Positions 1 to 7,950 of a stretch of 64,000 bases of DNA are shown here, one piece after another. Positions within the stretch are counted from its first letter, which is position 1, and each line of letters begins with the position of its first letter. The stretch lies in NCBI RefSeq assembly GCF_004025585.1, contig NZ_QTZO01000002.1, positions 310,001 through 374,000 of the forward strand. The letters are read 5' to 3'. This stretch comes from Pseudodesulfovibrio sp. S3 (lineage in GTDB: Bacteria; Desulfobacterota; Desulfovibrionia; Desulfovibrionales; Desulfovibrionaceae). The notes under the pieces are model-generated. The model was given only the letters and a program-made list of their open reading frames with translations, ran no database searches and was not told the DNA's origin. A program made the position numbers and the translations under genes.

Positions 1-460
1 ATATATTTGTGTCATTCCCATCTAGAAAACCAGCTGGATCGTATAAAACACCACCTGTTTGAGCAACAGGAAGTCCGTCATAGTATAACTCAACGTCCAT
101 ATGCTCATCTCCAAAATATACTACTGCACCATGTAATGATGATCTTCTAATTAATTTAGTAAATCCATCCCAAGATGACTCCCCAATGATCTTCAATTCC
201 AATCTAGAAATTCCGCCTCGATCATTTTTTGACACCCAACATAATGCACTTGGAATTTCATCTGGGATTAACTCTAACCCCTTAACCTGTGCTTGCGAGC
301 GCCCAATAAGTCGTTTATTTCTTTTTATCAAATCTATTCTTTTTTCAAAATCACTTCTAAAATCCCAATACAAATATATATCTATTAAGTTACTAGAAAT
401 AAATTCATCAATATAGCTATTATCCTTAAAAACCACATGTGTACTAATATCGTAACTCAT
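1..460 (-). CDS. hypothetical protein, 3' end outside window
   Basis: An open frame starts at an ATG (458-460) preceded by AAAGGATAA, a good ribosome binding site, and stays open to the left edge (about 153 residues seen). The protein begins MSYDISTHVVFKDNSYIDEF and contains an acidic, aromatic-rich middle (VVYFGDEHMDVELYYDG). No family is recognised. It is AT-rich and is the furthest downstream of four minus-strand genes that each have their own ribosome binding site, so it belongs to the mobile island rather than to the host backbone. Confidence 0.6.
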   Translation of the reverse strand, partial: MSYDISTHVVFKDNSYIDEFISSNLIDIYLYWDFRSDFEKRIDLIKRNKRLIGRSQAQVKGLELIPDEIPSALCWVSKNDRGGISRLELKIIGESSWDGFTKLIRRSSLHGAVVYFGDEHMDVELYYDGLPVAQTGGVLYDPAGFLDGNDTNI

Positions 461-512
461 TATTTTATCCTTTTAATGCATTTTATCCATTTTTTTAACT
501 TCAAATTTCAAA

Positions 513-1052
513 TTAAAAACCAAGTTTGCACTCAACCATCAAATCAAGGAAATCAAAATAGTGATTACCTTCGTAAACAAGATCACCGTCTTCATTAACA
601 GTCATTATTTTTATTTTATCTGGATTCAAATACTCTAAATAAGTTTCAAGAGGATTATCATTTTCTTTAAAATCGACCCAGCCGCAAAGTATTGCGTGCT
701 CTAATTCGTCGAAAAGATCTATCTCGTCAGTCGTAAACACTTCCATAGAAGGCATATGCTTATTTTGCGGAGACACCCACGCTTCATCTGCCTCACAATG
801 ATGTAAAGTAGCATACTCATATTGCCAGTTCATTCGAACGCAGTACTCTTTTCTCCCCGCAGCGTTGTACCCGATGACGTAAGCGTAGATCACAGACGCG
901 AACCAATCACACCCCTCACAAGCATCTGTCGCGAGAGCCCCTTTTTCACACCTTTGGGGAGATCTGAACGTATAGGCCGCACCATAGAAACCATTGGGCT
1001 TATCCCAATATCCCTTCTTCCCAACCACATAATAATTAATATTTTTTTTCAT
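513..1052 (-). CDS. hypothetical protein (179 aa)
   Basis: Complete frame with ATG preceded by AGGAAAAGAGTA. The protein is acidic and Cys/Trp/Tyr-rich, with several cysteines in the first third (RCEKG, ACEGCDWF, EYCVRMNW), which could bind metal but form no motif known to me. No signal peptide or membrane segment is seen. It has no in-frame CGG codon, as in its minus-strand neighbours. Function unknown; accessory gene of the island. Confidence 0.55.
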   Translation of the reverse strand: MKKNINYYVVGKKGYWDKPNGFYGAAYTFRSPQRCEKGALATDACEGCDWFASVIYAYVIGYNAAGRKEYCVRMNWQYEYATLHHCEADEAWVSPQNKHMPSMEVFTTDEIDLFDELEHAILCGWVDFKENDNPLETYLEYLNPDKIKIMTVNEDGDLVYEGNHYFDFLDLMVECKLGF

Positions 1053-1181
1053 TACTCTTTTCCTATTTTTTGGACGTCAGCGAAGACAATGCATCAGCTG
1101 CTGCCGCATTCATTTCATTCGTGCTTTCGCACGGGATACCCCCCAAAGAAGGGGAATCCCCAATGTTAAGAGTACCAAGTA

Positions 1182-1811
1182 CTAGAGGGCTTCGAGTCGC
1201 TGAAGAATCTCTTTTTCCTGAGGATCGAAGTTCTTGGCCTGTTCGGCTTCGTAAGCTTCAAGGGCCTCTTCATGGGTCAGTGGAATCCACTGAATATCTA
1301 CCGGGAGGTCGGCTTTTTCGAGTGCGTCAAGCACCTGCTTCCTGTAGCGATCCTTCTGCTGGTAAAACTCCACACCAGCGCGAACTCCCACGGACATGTC
1401 CTTGAGACGTTCAAGTCTGAACATTCTCTCCGTGGCATTGCCATTGACAAACCATCTGTCATGAAATGCCTTAAAAAGGCTTTCATGAACATCTCGTTCC
1501 TCTTCGGACATCACTTCTGAATATCTAAGCTGCTCTGATCCGTTAAAAAGCTTTTTGTGCTCTTCAAAACTCGGATCAGCTGAGAACATCTCTCCGTCCA
1601 AACATCCGTAAAGGAGCGGTTCCTTTGCTTTCAGCTTGTAAACGATCGATCCCCAAAAACCGCCTTCAGCGTGGATTGAGAGATACCCGTAGATATATTC
1701 AACGTTGTCCACTGTCTTCTGCATGTAAGCTGTGCCACCGATGAAGCGGGGATTATCTGGAAAAAGCTTAATCCTCTGATCAGCTAAAACATAATGATAT
1801 ATTTTGTTCAT
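1182..1811 (-). CDS. hypothetical protein (209 aa)
   Basis: Complete frame; ATG preceded by AAGGATATACG. Soluble acidic protein with a probable beta-rich N-terminal half (tyrosines, FIGGTAYMQKTVDNVEYIYG) and a helical, charged C-terminal half (EALEAYEAEQAKNFDPQEKE). No catalytic motif is visible and no family is recognised. It lies between two similar orphan genes with separate ribosome binding sites, so the three may be a transcriptional series in the island. Confidence 0.55.
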   Translation of the reverse strand: MNKIYHYVLADQRIKLFPDNPRFIGGTAYMQKTVDNVEYIYGYLSIHAEGGFWGSIVYKLKAKEPLLYGCLDGEMFSADPSFEEHKKLFNGSEQLRYSEVMSEEERDVHESLFKAFHDRWFVNGNATERMFRLERLKDMSVGVRAGVEFYQQKDRYRKQVLDALEKADLPVDIQWIPLTHEEALEAYEAEQAKNFDPQEKEILQRLEAL

Positions 1812-1888
1812 CGTATATCCTTTTGCTTGTGTGCTATTAGCAGCTAGTCACTTAAAATTCAAAAGCACTGGCTGCAACTAGTTCGGCT

Positions 1889-1919
1889 TACGAAGGGGTG
1901 CCCGAGGCACCCCTTCGTC
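1889..1919 (-). terminator. strong stem-loop after the 129-aa gene
   Basis: Perfect 13-bp inverted repeat (ACGAAGGGGTGCC at 1890-1902, loop CGA, GGCACCCCTTCGT at 1906-1918) just downstream of the minus-strand gene ending at 1929. There is no T-run, so it may stabilise an mRNA 3' end or attenuate rather than act as a classical intrinsic terminator. Confidence 0.45.
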
Positions 1920-1928
1920 AATCGATGC

Positions 1929-2318
1929 CTATTGGTGACTAGGCAGGCTCATAACCAACTCGCCATCTTCAAAACCGTGTACTTCAAGAGCCACAGGTGC
2001 TTCCCTAACAGGGAGCTCTGCAAGCCCTCTAATAGTGATCAAGGCATTGGGGCGATTGCCGACGGTCTTTCCGAGCCTCCTGGCCCCAGGAGTCCCTTGA
2101 CTAACTTTCTTGAAGTAGAATTTCTCCACTTCGTCATCGAAAGCTACGGTAACGTAGTCTCCTTGCTTGGCCTCCAATTTCATGAGGCCTTCGAGGTTGA
2201 AACGGAAGGTCGTAGAAATAGTTTCCTTACCGTTGACGTTCTGGAGCTTGCTGCAATAGGCGATATCGCCCACGCTATTAGAGCTAGCTCGACGCGTGAA
2301 AAGTATTTTCTTTGCCAT
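1929..2318 (-). CDS. hypothetical protein (129 aa)
   Basis: ATG at 2316-2318 follows a near-perfect ribosome binding site (CTGGAGGAAATACC), so I chose MAKKILFTRRASSN over an upstream in-frame start. The protein is basic at the N-terminus, then beta-rich with FRFNLEGLMKLEAKQGDYV and RPNALITIRGLAELP; the look is of a small phage/plasmid structural or accessory protein, but no family is recognised. It is read toward the 513-1811 genes and ends at a strong stem-loop. Confidence 0.55.
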   Translation of the reverse strand: MAKKILFTRRASSNSVGDIAYCSKLQNVNGKETISTTFRFNLEGLMKLEAKQGDYVTVAFDDEVEKFYFKKVSQGTPGARRLGKTVGNRPNALITIRGLAELPVREAPVALEVHGFEDGELVMSLPSHQ

Positions 2319-2693
2319 GGTATTTCCTCCAGGCTGTAATAATTTAATCTGGCGAGTCACTCAGGACTCAATCTTCAACCGATGGACCGAGGCAGAGGCT
2401 TTTAAAGCGTGCCGGTGAGAGCTCTTCACGTGGTCATGAGACCAGTATGAATTCACGCCACGAAAATATAAACAAAGCCTCATTTCAGGGCCTCACAAAA
2501 ACAAGGCAACTTGCTTGAATAAAAGGAAATAAAAAATAACTTTTTTTTCAACCGACTTCCGTCAGTTGGTAATTTTAGTCTCAAAATGGCACAAATTCCG
2601 GTGAAGAACGACTAGCCAAACAAGGGTAAAAAATGACCCCAAAGACACTTTGTCCTAGGGGCCATTGGGGAAAATTGAAGCGCACTGCTTCAG
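2319..2693. other. non-coding spacer between recombinase and orphan gene cluster
   Basis: About 375 bases without a credible coding frame. It is AT-rich in the middle (2500-2560) and holds a C/G block CCTAGGGGCCATTGGGG (2654-2670) near the recombinase end, which could be part of a terminator. Promoter(s) for the minus-strand cluster starting at 2318 are expected here, but I cannot point to clear -35/-10 boxes. Confidence 0.35.
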
Positions 2694-3260
2694 CTATATT
2701 TCGTGCATCATGATATTCGTAATTTCTTCTGGCTGAACGCCAATATACCGCATTGTCACAGACGGATTTGAATGATTATATCGCTTGCACAGCACCTCAA
2801 AGCCGACCCCAAAATGAACTCGTTGGATATAACCGAACGTCTTTCGAAGAGTCCGGCCTCCGTAATTGCCTTTCAAATTGATAGAGCAAGCCCAAGCCTT
2901 CACCATACGGTTGACCGCGCAAAGCGTCAGAGGCTTCCCGGCCTTTCTTGACCGAAACAAGTAGCTATCAGGCTCCACACCCGTCGAATCAAAGTACAAC
3001 TTCAAAGCCCGATCAACTTCCCTGTTAATGACAAGAAAATTTTGCTTCCCCGTTTTTGACTCCATAATTTCGATCGAAGCTCCCACTTTTCGTCCTTGGA
3101 ATTGGCGAACCTTGAACTTCAATAAATCCCCCAACCTGATACCGGTATTTATCCCCATAATGAACAACAGGTAATCTCTCGGCTTGGACAAAAGCATCTG
3201 CTTGATTGAGCGAATATCCTCAAGGCTCTTAATCGGATCGACTGCTCTAGGAATTGCCAT
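2694..3260 (-). CDS. tyrosine recombinase (site-specific integrase), catalytic domain only
   Basis: The start at ATG 3258-3260 follows GGGAGAATGAA and lies one base after the stop of the upstream small gene, giving 188 residues. This is only the catalytic domain: first Arg in TGIRLGDLLKF, second box TLRKTFGYIQR, then NHSNPSVTMRYIGV with the nucleophile Tyr. There is no N-terminal core-binding domain, whereas ordinary integrases are 300-400 residues. In box II the usual HxxR reads RTLR, so the His is replaced by Arg. It uses four in-frame CGG codons, unlike the genes around it. Likely role is excision/integration or resolution of the element. Confidence 0.85.
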   Translation of the reverse strand: MAIPRAVDPIKSLEDIRSIKQMLLSKPRDYLLFIMGINTGIRLGDLLKFKVRQFQGRKVGASIEIMESKTGKQNFLVINREVDRALKLYFDSTGVEPDSYLFRSRKAGKPLTLCAVNRMVKAWACSINLKGNYGGRTLRKTFGYIQRVHFGVGFEVLCKRYNHSNPSVTMRYIGVQPEEITNIMMHEI

Positions 3261-3261
3261 T

Positions 3262-3468
3262 TCATTCTCCCAGCACGTTTTGAGATGCCCATTCATCGAA
3301 CTCTCGGCCATCCACAACCATAAGCTCGCCTCGGTGATAACTGCCGATCTCTCCCGACAAGTCGAAGTGGACTTGGACAAGATTCCCATCAAAATCGATA
3401 ACCGTGCCATATTGCTCATCATCAAGATAAATTGATGACCGAATCAGGACCTTGTCGTTAATCTCCAT
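3262..3468 (-). CDS. small acidic protein coupled to the recombinase (68 aa)
   Basis: ATG at 3466-3468 (MEINDKVLIRSSIYLDDEQY) and a stop one base before the recombinase start, so the two are translationally coupled. The sequence looks like a small beta-barrel (VLIRSS, GTVIDFDGNLVQVHFD, GELMVVDG), reminiscent of SH3-like or KOW-like folds, but no family is assigned. The position suggests an accessory or directionality factor; this is inference from context only. Confidence 0.5.
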   Translation of the reverse strand: MEINDKVLIRSSIYLDDEQYGTVIDFDGNLVQVHFDLSGEIGSYHRGELMVVDGREFDEWASQNVLGE

Positions 3469-4204
3469 GCCAACTCCATCTTGAATGTAAAGTTTCTTAC
3501 ATTTCAGATATATAAAGTTGATATTCACTCGTAAACGGAATTGTTGTCGAATCCTAAGTTGTTGTTTTCGTTACTCGAATCATTTCAATGTCAACTCTTT
3601 ACAAAGAGTTGCCTTTCATAGCGATTAAACATCATGATTTCAGGGCATTGAAGATGTCATCGAGGTCATAATTGTAACTCATGACAATTCTCAAAATCAT
3701 TATTCCACAATACTGCTTGTCAGGTCGCGTCCGTCGAAGACGACGCTATCCTGACAACTGGCAGCTTTGCTGCCAGACAGTGGTTGAAATAATTATGACA
3801 TGAATTTTCAAGTGTAATGAATATATACAGTGGTAACGAACATCGAAGATGTTCGTTGCAAGATGCGTCACCCGCATCTTGCTCATTGTGGGTTAATTTC
3901 TCTTGTTGGGTTTGGAGACTCGGCCCCGAAGGGGACTAGGCTTCAAGCCCCTTATTCCTTTTTATCTTTATTAAAGGAAGTGCCAAAAGAGTACTGGATA
4001 GTGGTCGGAATGAATATTTCAAGGGTCAATATTGTCCCTTTTGGGGGACATTTTGGTTCAAGTAAAAACTCAAATAATTTCGGATGCATAAAACTTTTTT
4101 CAACTTTTTTTCGTTTTTTTTGCCCCAAAAGCCTTTTTTGCCGTCAAATCCTTATAAGTAGTAGTGGCGGGCAATTCTGCCGCCTCGAAACCGTTGGAGA
4201 TCAT
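3469..4204. other. structured non-coding region, candidate origin or control region
   Basis: About 735 bases with no convincing gene, between the leftward recombinase pair and the rightward replication operon. It contains five stem-loops (3719-3755, 3758-3776, 3835-3857, 3858-3882, 3924-3934), three with GAA triloops, which form very stable single-stranded DNA hairpins. Further right, AAGGGG (3929-3934) can pair with CCCCTT (3948-3953) before a T-rich run, like a terminator. The layout suits a replication origin or antisense-RNA copy control; no iterons are seen. Confidence 0.45.
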
Positions 4205-4388
4205 ATGAAAAAAGGGAAATTCAAACGAGTGGGAATCCGAGAGGAACTCCACCAGCAAATGAAAGCTCTGGCAGCCATGAAACGGAGTGAGTCTGCAACA
4301 ACTCATCAATGAAGCTGTCCTAGAGTTCTTGGTATGGCAACAGTCCCAACTCAATGAGAGCTTGGGCTACAAGAAAGAAACAGTTTAA
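4205..4388 (+). CDS. ribbon-helix-helix-like DNA-binding protein, +1 frameshift at CGGA
   Basis: Starts MKKGKFKRVGIREELHQQMK (ATG 4205). In the first frame it ends after 35 codons, but skipping the A after codon 27 (CGG, 4283-4285) continues as RVSLQQLINEAVLEFLVWQQ and stops at 4386-4388, giving about 60 residues with the basic strand and two helices of a CopG/Arc-like fold. CGG 27 is its only CGG codon. It is 14 bases upstream of the helicase gene and probably regulates the operon. It may be decayed, but the same motif marks the frame change in the next two genes. Confidence 0.6.
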
Positions 4389-4402
4389 CGGGAGATCGAC
4401 TT

Positions 4403-5801
4403 ATGAAATCCAAATGGAATGACGAGCAGGTACAAGCACTGATTATTACGAGATGTGAAACTGATGAAAAGTTCGCTAATGAAGTCTTCAGGTTCTTAGA
4501 ACCAGAGATGCTCGACAAAGAAGAAGCACGGACTGATTTTTAGAATCTATCACGACCACTACCGAAACAACGACTCACTCCCCTCTCAAAGCCTTTTATA
4601 CGAGCACTCTGCTAGCAATAGGCCAAAGGTCAAAAAAGCACTGAGCTACCTCAAGAGCCAACTTGAAGACTTGAACGTTGACGAGTTGAGCAGCGACCTC
4701 TTGCTCAAAGAAGCCGAATTCATCCACTGTGCTTGTTATTACAGGACAGCATTTACCCATTTGCACCAGGGATACGAAACCGCCGAGAATACACGAAACC
4801 TTGATGAACTGCTTCAGTACCATTCGGAGCTTACTAATCTTGGAGCAGCCTATTCACGCCCGGTAGTGACACACTCGTCCCTCAACTCAAAAATGGGCAA
4901 CATCGTGGGCCTTATCGCTGATGGCAAGGACAGGAAGGTCGTTCCGACATTTTATCCTGACCTCGATGACATGTTAAACGGGGGACTGCCTGAAAAGACG
5001 TTGACCATCCTTGCTGCCGAAGTCCATGGAGGAAAAACTCAGGCCCTTATCAACATGGCTCATCGTCAAGCACAAAACGGTAAGAATGTGCTCTGTGTCA
5101 CGCTGGAAATGTCCGAAATGGACTATATGCACAGATTCATCTCCTTAATCAGCGACATTCCGCTTTACGAATTACAGGATCAGGACAAATCACCAAGCGT
5201 TCAAAAAAGGCTATCCACCTTTCAGAGCACTTGGGCTGACAATCTTTCAGGTCAATACGGAAATATCCACATCGTGGACCATGATGACGGAGAGTTTTCG
5301 GCAGCCCAGCTTCAGCAGCACATCCTGAGATATGGAAGTGACAACATTGATATCGTCTACATCGATTACCTCAACCTGATGAATCCAAGTGTACCATTCA
5401 GGGCCGCCGATACATACGCGACTGCCAAGAAGATTGCCGAGGAACTGAGGCTGCTGGCTAAAAAGATGTCGATTCCTATTGTAACAGCAACCCAGGTCAA
5501 TAGGCCTGGGATGAACACGAAATTGGAAGAACTGGACATGAATTACGTCAGTGAATCAATTGGGGTTCCGGCAACAGCAGACCTTATGCTTTTTCTGGCG
5601 GGACGCGATGACTCTGGCAAGAAGCATGAGGGCGAGAAGCGATACAAGATCGTCAAGAATCGTATGGCACCGTTCACCGACTCAATAGAGTTGTTCTACA
5701 CCGATGCCCATACCCTCAAAATGTATGACAGTTCTGAGATGGACATATGGCTTAAGGATCAAGAACTAACACGCGACCTTATGAGTCGTGAAACCCTATA
5801 A
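4403..5801 (+). CDS. DnaB-type replicative helicase, +1 frameshift at CGGA
   Basis: ATG 4403 has GGAGAT upstream. Codon 43 is CGG (4529-4531); skipping the next A gives EEAR then LIFRIYHDHYRNNDSLPSQS and an unbroken frame to 5801, about 465 residues, normal for a DnaB/T4 gp41-type helicase. Without the shift the first frame stops at 4541-4543. The RecA-like core has Walker A EVHGGKTQAL, Walker B IDIVYIDYLNLM and a sensor TATQVNRPG; the N-terminal part would be the primase-binding domain. No other CGG codon occurs in the gene. It unwinds DNA for replication of the element. The annotated protein could also start internally (TTG 4671). Confidence 0.8.
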
Positions 5802-5815
5802 AACGGAGAAGACTG

Positions 5816-6227
5816 ATGTCTAACCAGAAGAAAATGGAAGAAAAAATGAATGCCCACAGGCTGAAAAAGCGCCGGACTGACCAGAACCAAGTCGAAGCCT
5901 AGGCAAAGCTACAAACAGGCAAATGGGGCATATGATCCTAAAAAATGCCATACACAATTCTACCACTGGCTCTACAATGCACTCATTGGCCGAAAACTGA
6001 GCGGAGCCGAATGGGCTATCATTATGTATATCATCCGTAACAACATAGGATACGGAGGGGCTCCTGCCATTTTCCGTCGCGATGACGTAGCAAAACTTAC
6101 TGGCTATGATCCCAAAACGGTATCAAGAGCTTTTTCGGTGTTCATGAAAAAAAACATCATTATCCCCCATGAATCATCGAAAAAAGCTGTCCAGCTGAAC
6201 TTCAACACTGACGAGTGGCTAGATTAA
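5816..6227 (+). CDS. phage O-like replication initiator, +1 frameshift at CGGA
   Basis: ATG 5816 follows CGGAGAAGACTG, 14 bases after the helicase stop. The first frame gives a short Lys/Arg-rich tail and stops at 5900-5902. Skipping the A after codon 20 (CGG, 5873-5875) gives RRLTRTKSKPRQSYKQANG and then a winged-helix domain: FYHWLYNALIGRKLSGAEWA, IRNNIGYG, FRRDDVAKLTGYDPKTVSRA. This resembles the N-terminal domain of lambda-O type initiators. With the helicase it forms a minimal replication module. The CGG is the only one in the gene. A terminator follows at 6242. Confidence 0.65.
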
Positions 6228-6241
6228 CCAAACAACATATA

Positions 6242-6275
6242 AGCCCGGAGAAGCAGCAGATCTCCGGGCTTTTTC
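6242..6275 (+). terminator. bidirectional intrinsic terminator
   Basis: Perfect 10-bp stem AGCCCGGAGA (6242-6251) / TCTCCGGGCT (6261-6270) followed by a T-run on the plus strand. It closes the replication operon and also lies just downstream of the convergent minus-strand gene ending at 6281. Confidence 0.85.
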
Positions 6276-6280
6276 ATGCC

Positions 6281-6581
6281 CTACTCCAGCCCCTTTAACT
6301 TAGCTGCCAGCACCACATACGAGTTGAGATTCTTGCTATCGACGCTCCCTAACAAAAGGCACATCAGGGCCATCACGTGATTCATTCGGTGAACATTACT
6401 TTCGGCCTGACCGATAACTCTGAACGATCTTTCGAGCTTTGGGCAACACAGCTTTGGAGGACGTACCGTTATCATCGGCCAACAGGCCCAAGACCTCCAC
6501 TCCGTCCACTTCGGGCAGTTCGGGCAGTTCGGGCAGTTCGTTTTCACCATCAAGATATTTCAGCATGATCTCATCGGACAT
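6281..6581 (-). CDS. small acidic protein, apparent +1 frameshift
   Basis: ATG 6579-6581 with AGGAGAGATC upstream gives MSDEIMLKYLDGENELPELP, with the triplet ELP in tandem. This frame stops at 6396-6398, but the +1 frame continues through AESNVHRMNHVMALMCLLLG to a stop at 6281, right at the terminator, as expected for a real C-terminus. The junction reads naturally if one base is skipped after CGG codon 57 (6411-6413; SYR then QAESN), but its exact place is not determined. The CGGA(C/G)TGA motif is absent in the correct phase. Function unknown. Confidence 0.45.
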
Positions 6582-6832
6582 GATCTCTCCTCGCTCCAAG
6601 GTTGATAGTACTCCTTGGCAGCCAATCTATTTATACGGACAGGGATGAACAGGAGAACACGAGGGCCACATGAGCCACTTTTTATCAGCCGAGATAACAA
6701 GAGCAAGCAACTGACGAGACCGCACGAGAGATCATGCGGCCTCGACCTTGAGTTCTTTAGGTGAATTAACGAGGGCAGGAATATACAACTCGCAAAAGCT
6801 GTATACTTTTAACAGCGAAAGGTAGTTAGGAG
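6582..6832. other. non-coding spacer
   Basis: No credible gene. GACGAGACCGCACGAGAG and ATGCGGCCTCGACC (around 6714-6752) show partial inverted similarity. This is the upstream region of the minus-strand gene at 6581 and the downstream region of the XRE regulator ending at 6833. Confidence 0.3.
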
Positions 6833-7153
6833 TTATCTCAGCACATCCGACACAAGTCTATGAACAAGACGGACCTCGGCGTCATCAGCCTTATCCAGCA
6901 ACTCACCTATATCCTTAATAAGATCAGATCGATCTTCCATATGGGCATTGTCGAGGAGGCTACCGATAGTCACCTCAAGAGCTTCGGCTATCTTTTCGAG
7001 CTTTTCGATTGAGACATTGCCTTCCCCACGCTCGACCTCACCAAGATACTTGCCGCTGATACCGACAAGTTCAGCGAGCTTATCTTGCGAGAGACTCTGA
7101 GAGGTCCTCAGTTCCCGAATTCGTTTCCCCAGCCTGACTTTGAGTTCCGACAT
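6833..7153 (-). CDS. XRE-family HTH transcriptional regulator
   Basis: ATG 7151-7153 after GGAGGTGGTT gives 106 residues. A Cro/CI-type helix-turn-helix occupies about residues 5-62: RIRELRTSQSLSQDKLAELV, then GISGKYLGEVERGEGNVSIE. The C-terminal part is a short acidic helix, probably for dimerisation. It is divergent from the PH-like gene at 7318, with a 160-base gap that should hold both promoters, so it may autoregulate and control the neighbouring cargo. Confidence 0.85.
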   Translation of the reverse strand: MSELKVRLGKRIRELRTSQSLSQDKLAELVGISGKYLGEVERGEGNVSIEKLEKIAEALEVTIGSLLDNAHMEDRSDLIKDIGELLDKADDAEVRLVHRLVSDVLR

Positions 7154-7317
7154 AACCACCTCCAATTCATAATTATAGGTGGCAAACAAGCGACATAAAC
7201 CTTTTATAAGTGTTTACAAACTCTTTTTTAGAACATATAAGTAATCAAATTCGATAATTGGACACACAAATCTCATCAAACGATCAAATTACGATCTCAA
7301 ATAGGAAAGGAGAACGC

Positions 7318-7944
7318 ATGTCTGTCACCAAGGATGAATTCGTCAAGATCATGGAGCAACGCATCAAATCCGATCCGAATCAGCTCAATATCCCCAATGC
7401 TCAGTTGGTGAAATTCGTCAACGACTTCGTTGATACCGAAGGCAGCAAATATCTGGACTACGGCCTCATCAATTGGGGCATCGGCATCCTCTTCTGGGGA
7501 ATCCCTCTTGCCTTCCGGCAGATTACTCCCAAAGCAATTGTCCATGAACTCGACCACGGTAAGGCTATCGACCTCGACAAGCTCTATGCGGCCCATTCCG
7601 AATGGATCAACATGGATATCAACCGAGAGATGCCCCTCCTCTTCCACAAGATCGGCGCGATGAGCCCAAGCTGCGTCCTGCTCACCAACACGACTCTCTA
7701 CTACAACATGCCGAGGTCGAAGAAATCCGGTGACGCCAAGCAGCAGACCATGGGCAAGATCGACATCGCCGACATCACCCAATTCGATACCAAGCCGCAT
7801 TCTATCATGGATATGATTACCCTGACCGTGAACAACAACGAGATCGGCGCATTCAACTGCAAGAAAGCTCACGGAAAGTCGGCCAATAATCTCCGCAAGC
7901 TGTTCCAATCCATCACCATGAAGAAGAACAACCTCCTCGGATAG
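7318..7944 (+). CDS. membrane protein with PH-like C-terminal domain
   Basis: ATG 7318 with AAAGGAGAACGC upstream gives 208 residues. A hydrophobic segment (LINWGIGILFWGIPLAF) near residue 60 is followed by a C-terminal beta-rich region (CVLLTNTTLYYNM, GKIDIADITQFDTKPHS, ITLTVNNNEIGAFNCKKAHG) that resembles bacterial PH-like domains. Its GC content and codon use are closer to the host than those of the 1-6.6 kb genes. It runs six bases into the spacing of the lipoprotein gene at 7951. Function unknown. Confidence 0.6.
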   Translation: MSVTKDEFVKIMEQRIKSDPNQLNIPNAQLVKFVNDFVDTEGSKYLDYGLINWGIGILFWGIPLAFRQITPKAIVHELDHGKAIDLDKLYAAHSEWINMDINREMPLLFHKIGAMSPSCVLLTNTTLYYNMPRSKKSGDAKQQTMGKIDIADITQFDTKPHSIMDMITLTVNNNEIGAFNCKKAHGKSANNLRKLFQSITMKKNNLLG

Positions 7945-7950
7945 GCCCCC

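Noticed and set aside
3529-4204. tRNA with a UCCG anticodon in the structured spacer
   Set aside because: I looked for a T-arm (GGTTCGAATCC-like) and a suitable eight-base loop on both strands here and in other island gaps and found none. The hairpins do not form a cloverleaf.
3830-4312. 160-codon plus-strand frame across the hairpin region
   Set aside because: It runs through the stem-loops and T-rich tracts with low-complexity translation and no ribosome binding site; only its end, from ATG 4205, looks like protein.
6481-6540. CGGGCAGTT triplet repeat as a regulatory iteron
   Set aside because: It is the coding repeat for ELP-ELP-ELP in the small minus-strand gene.
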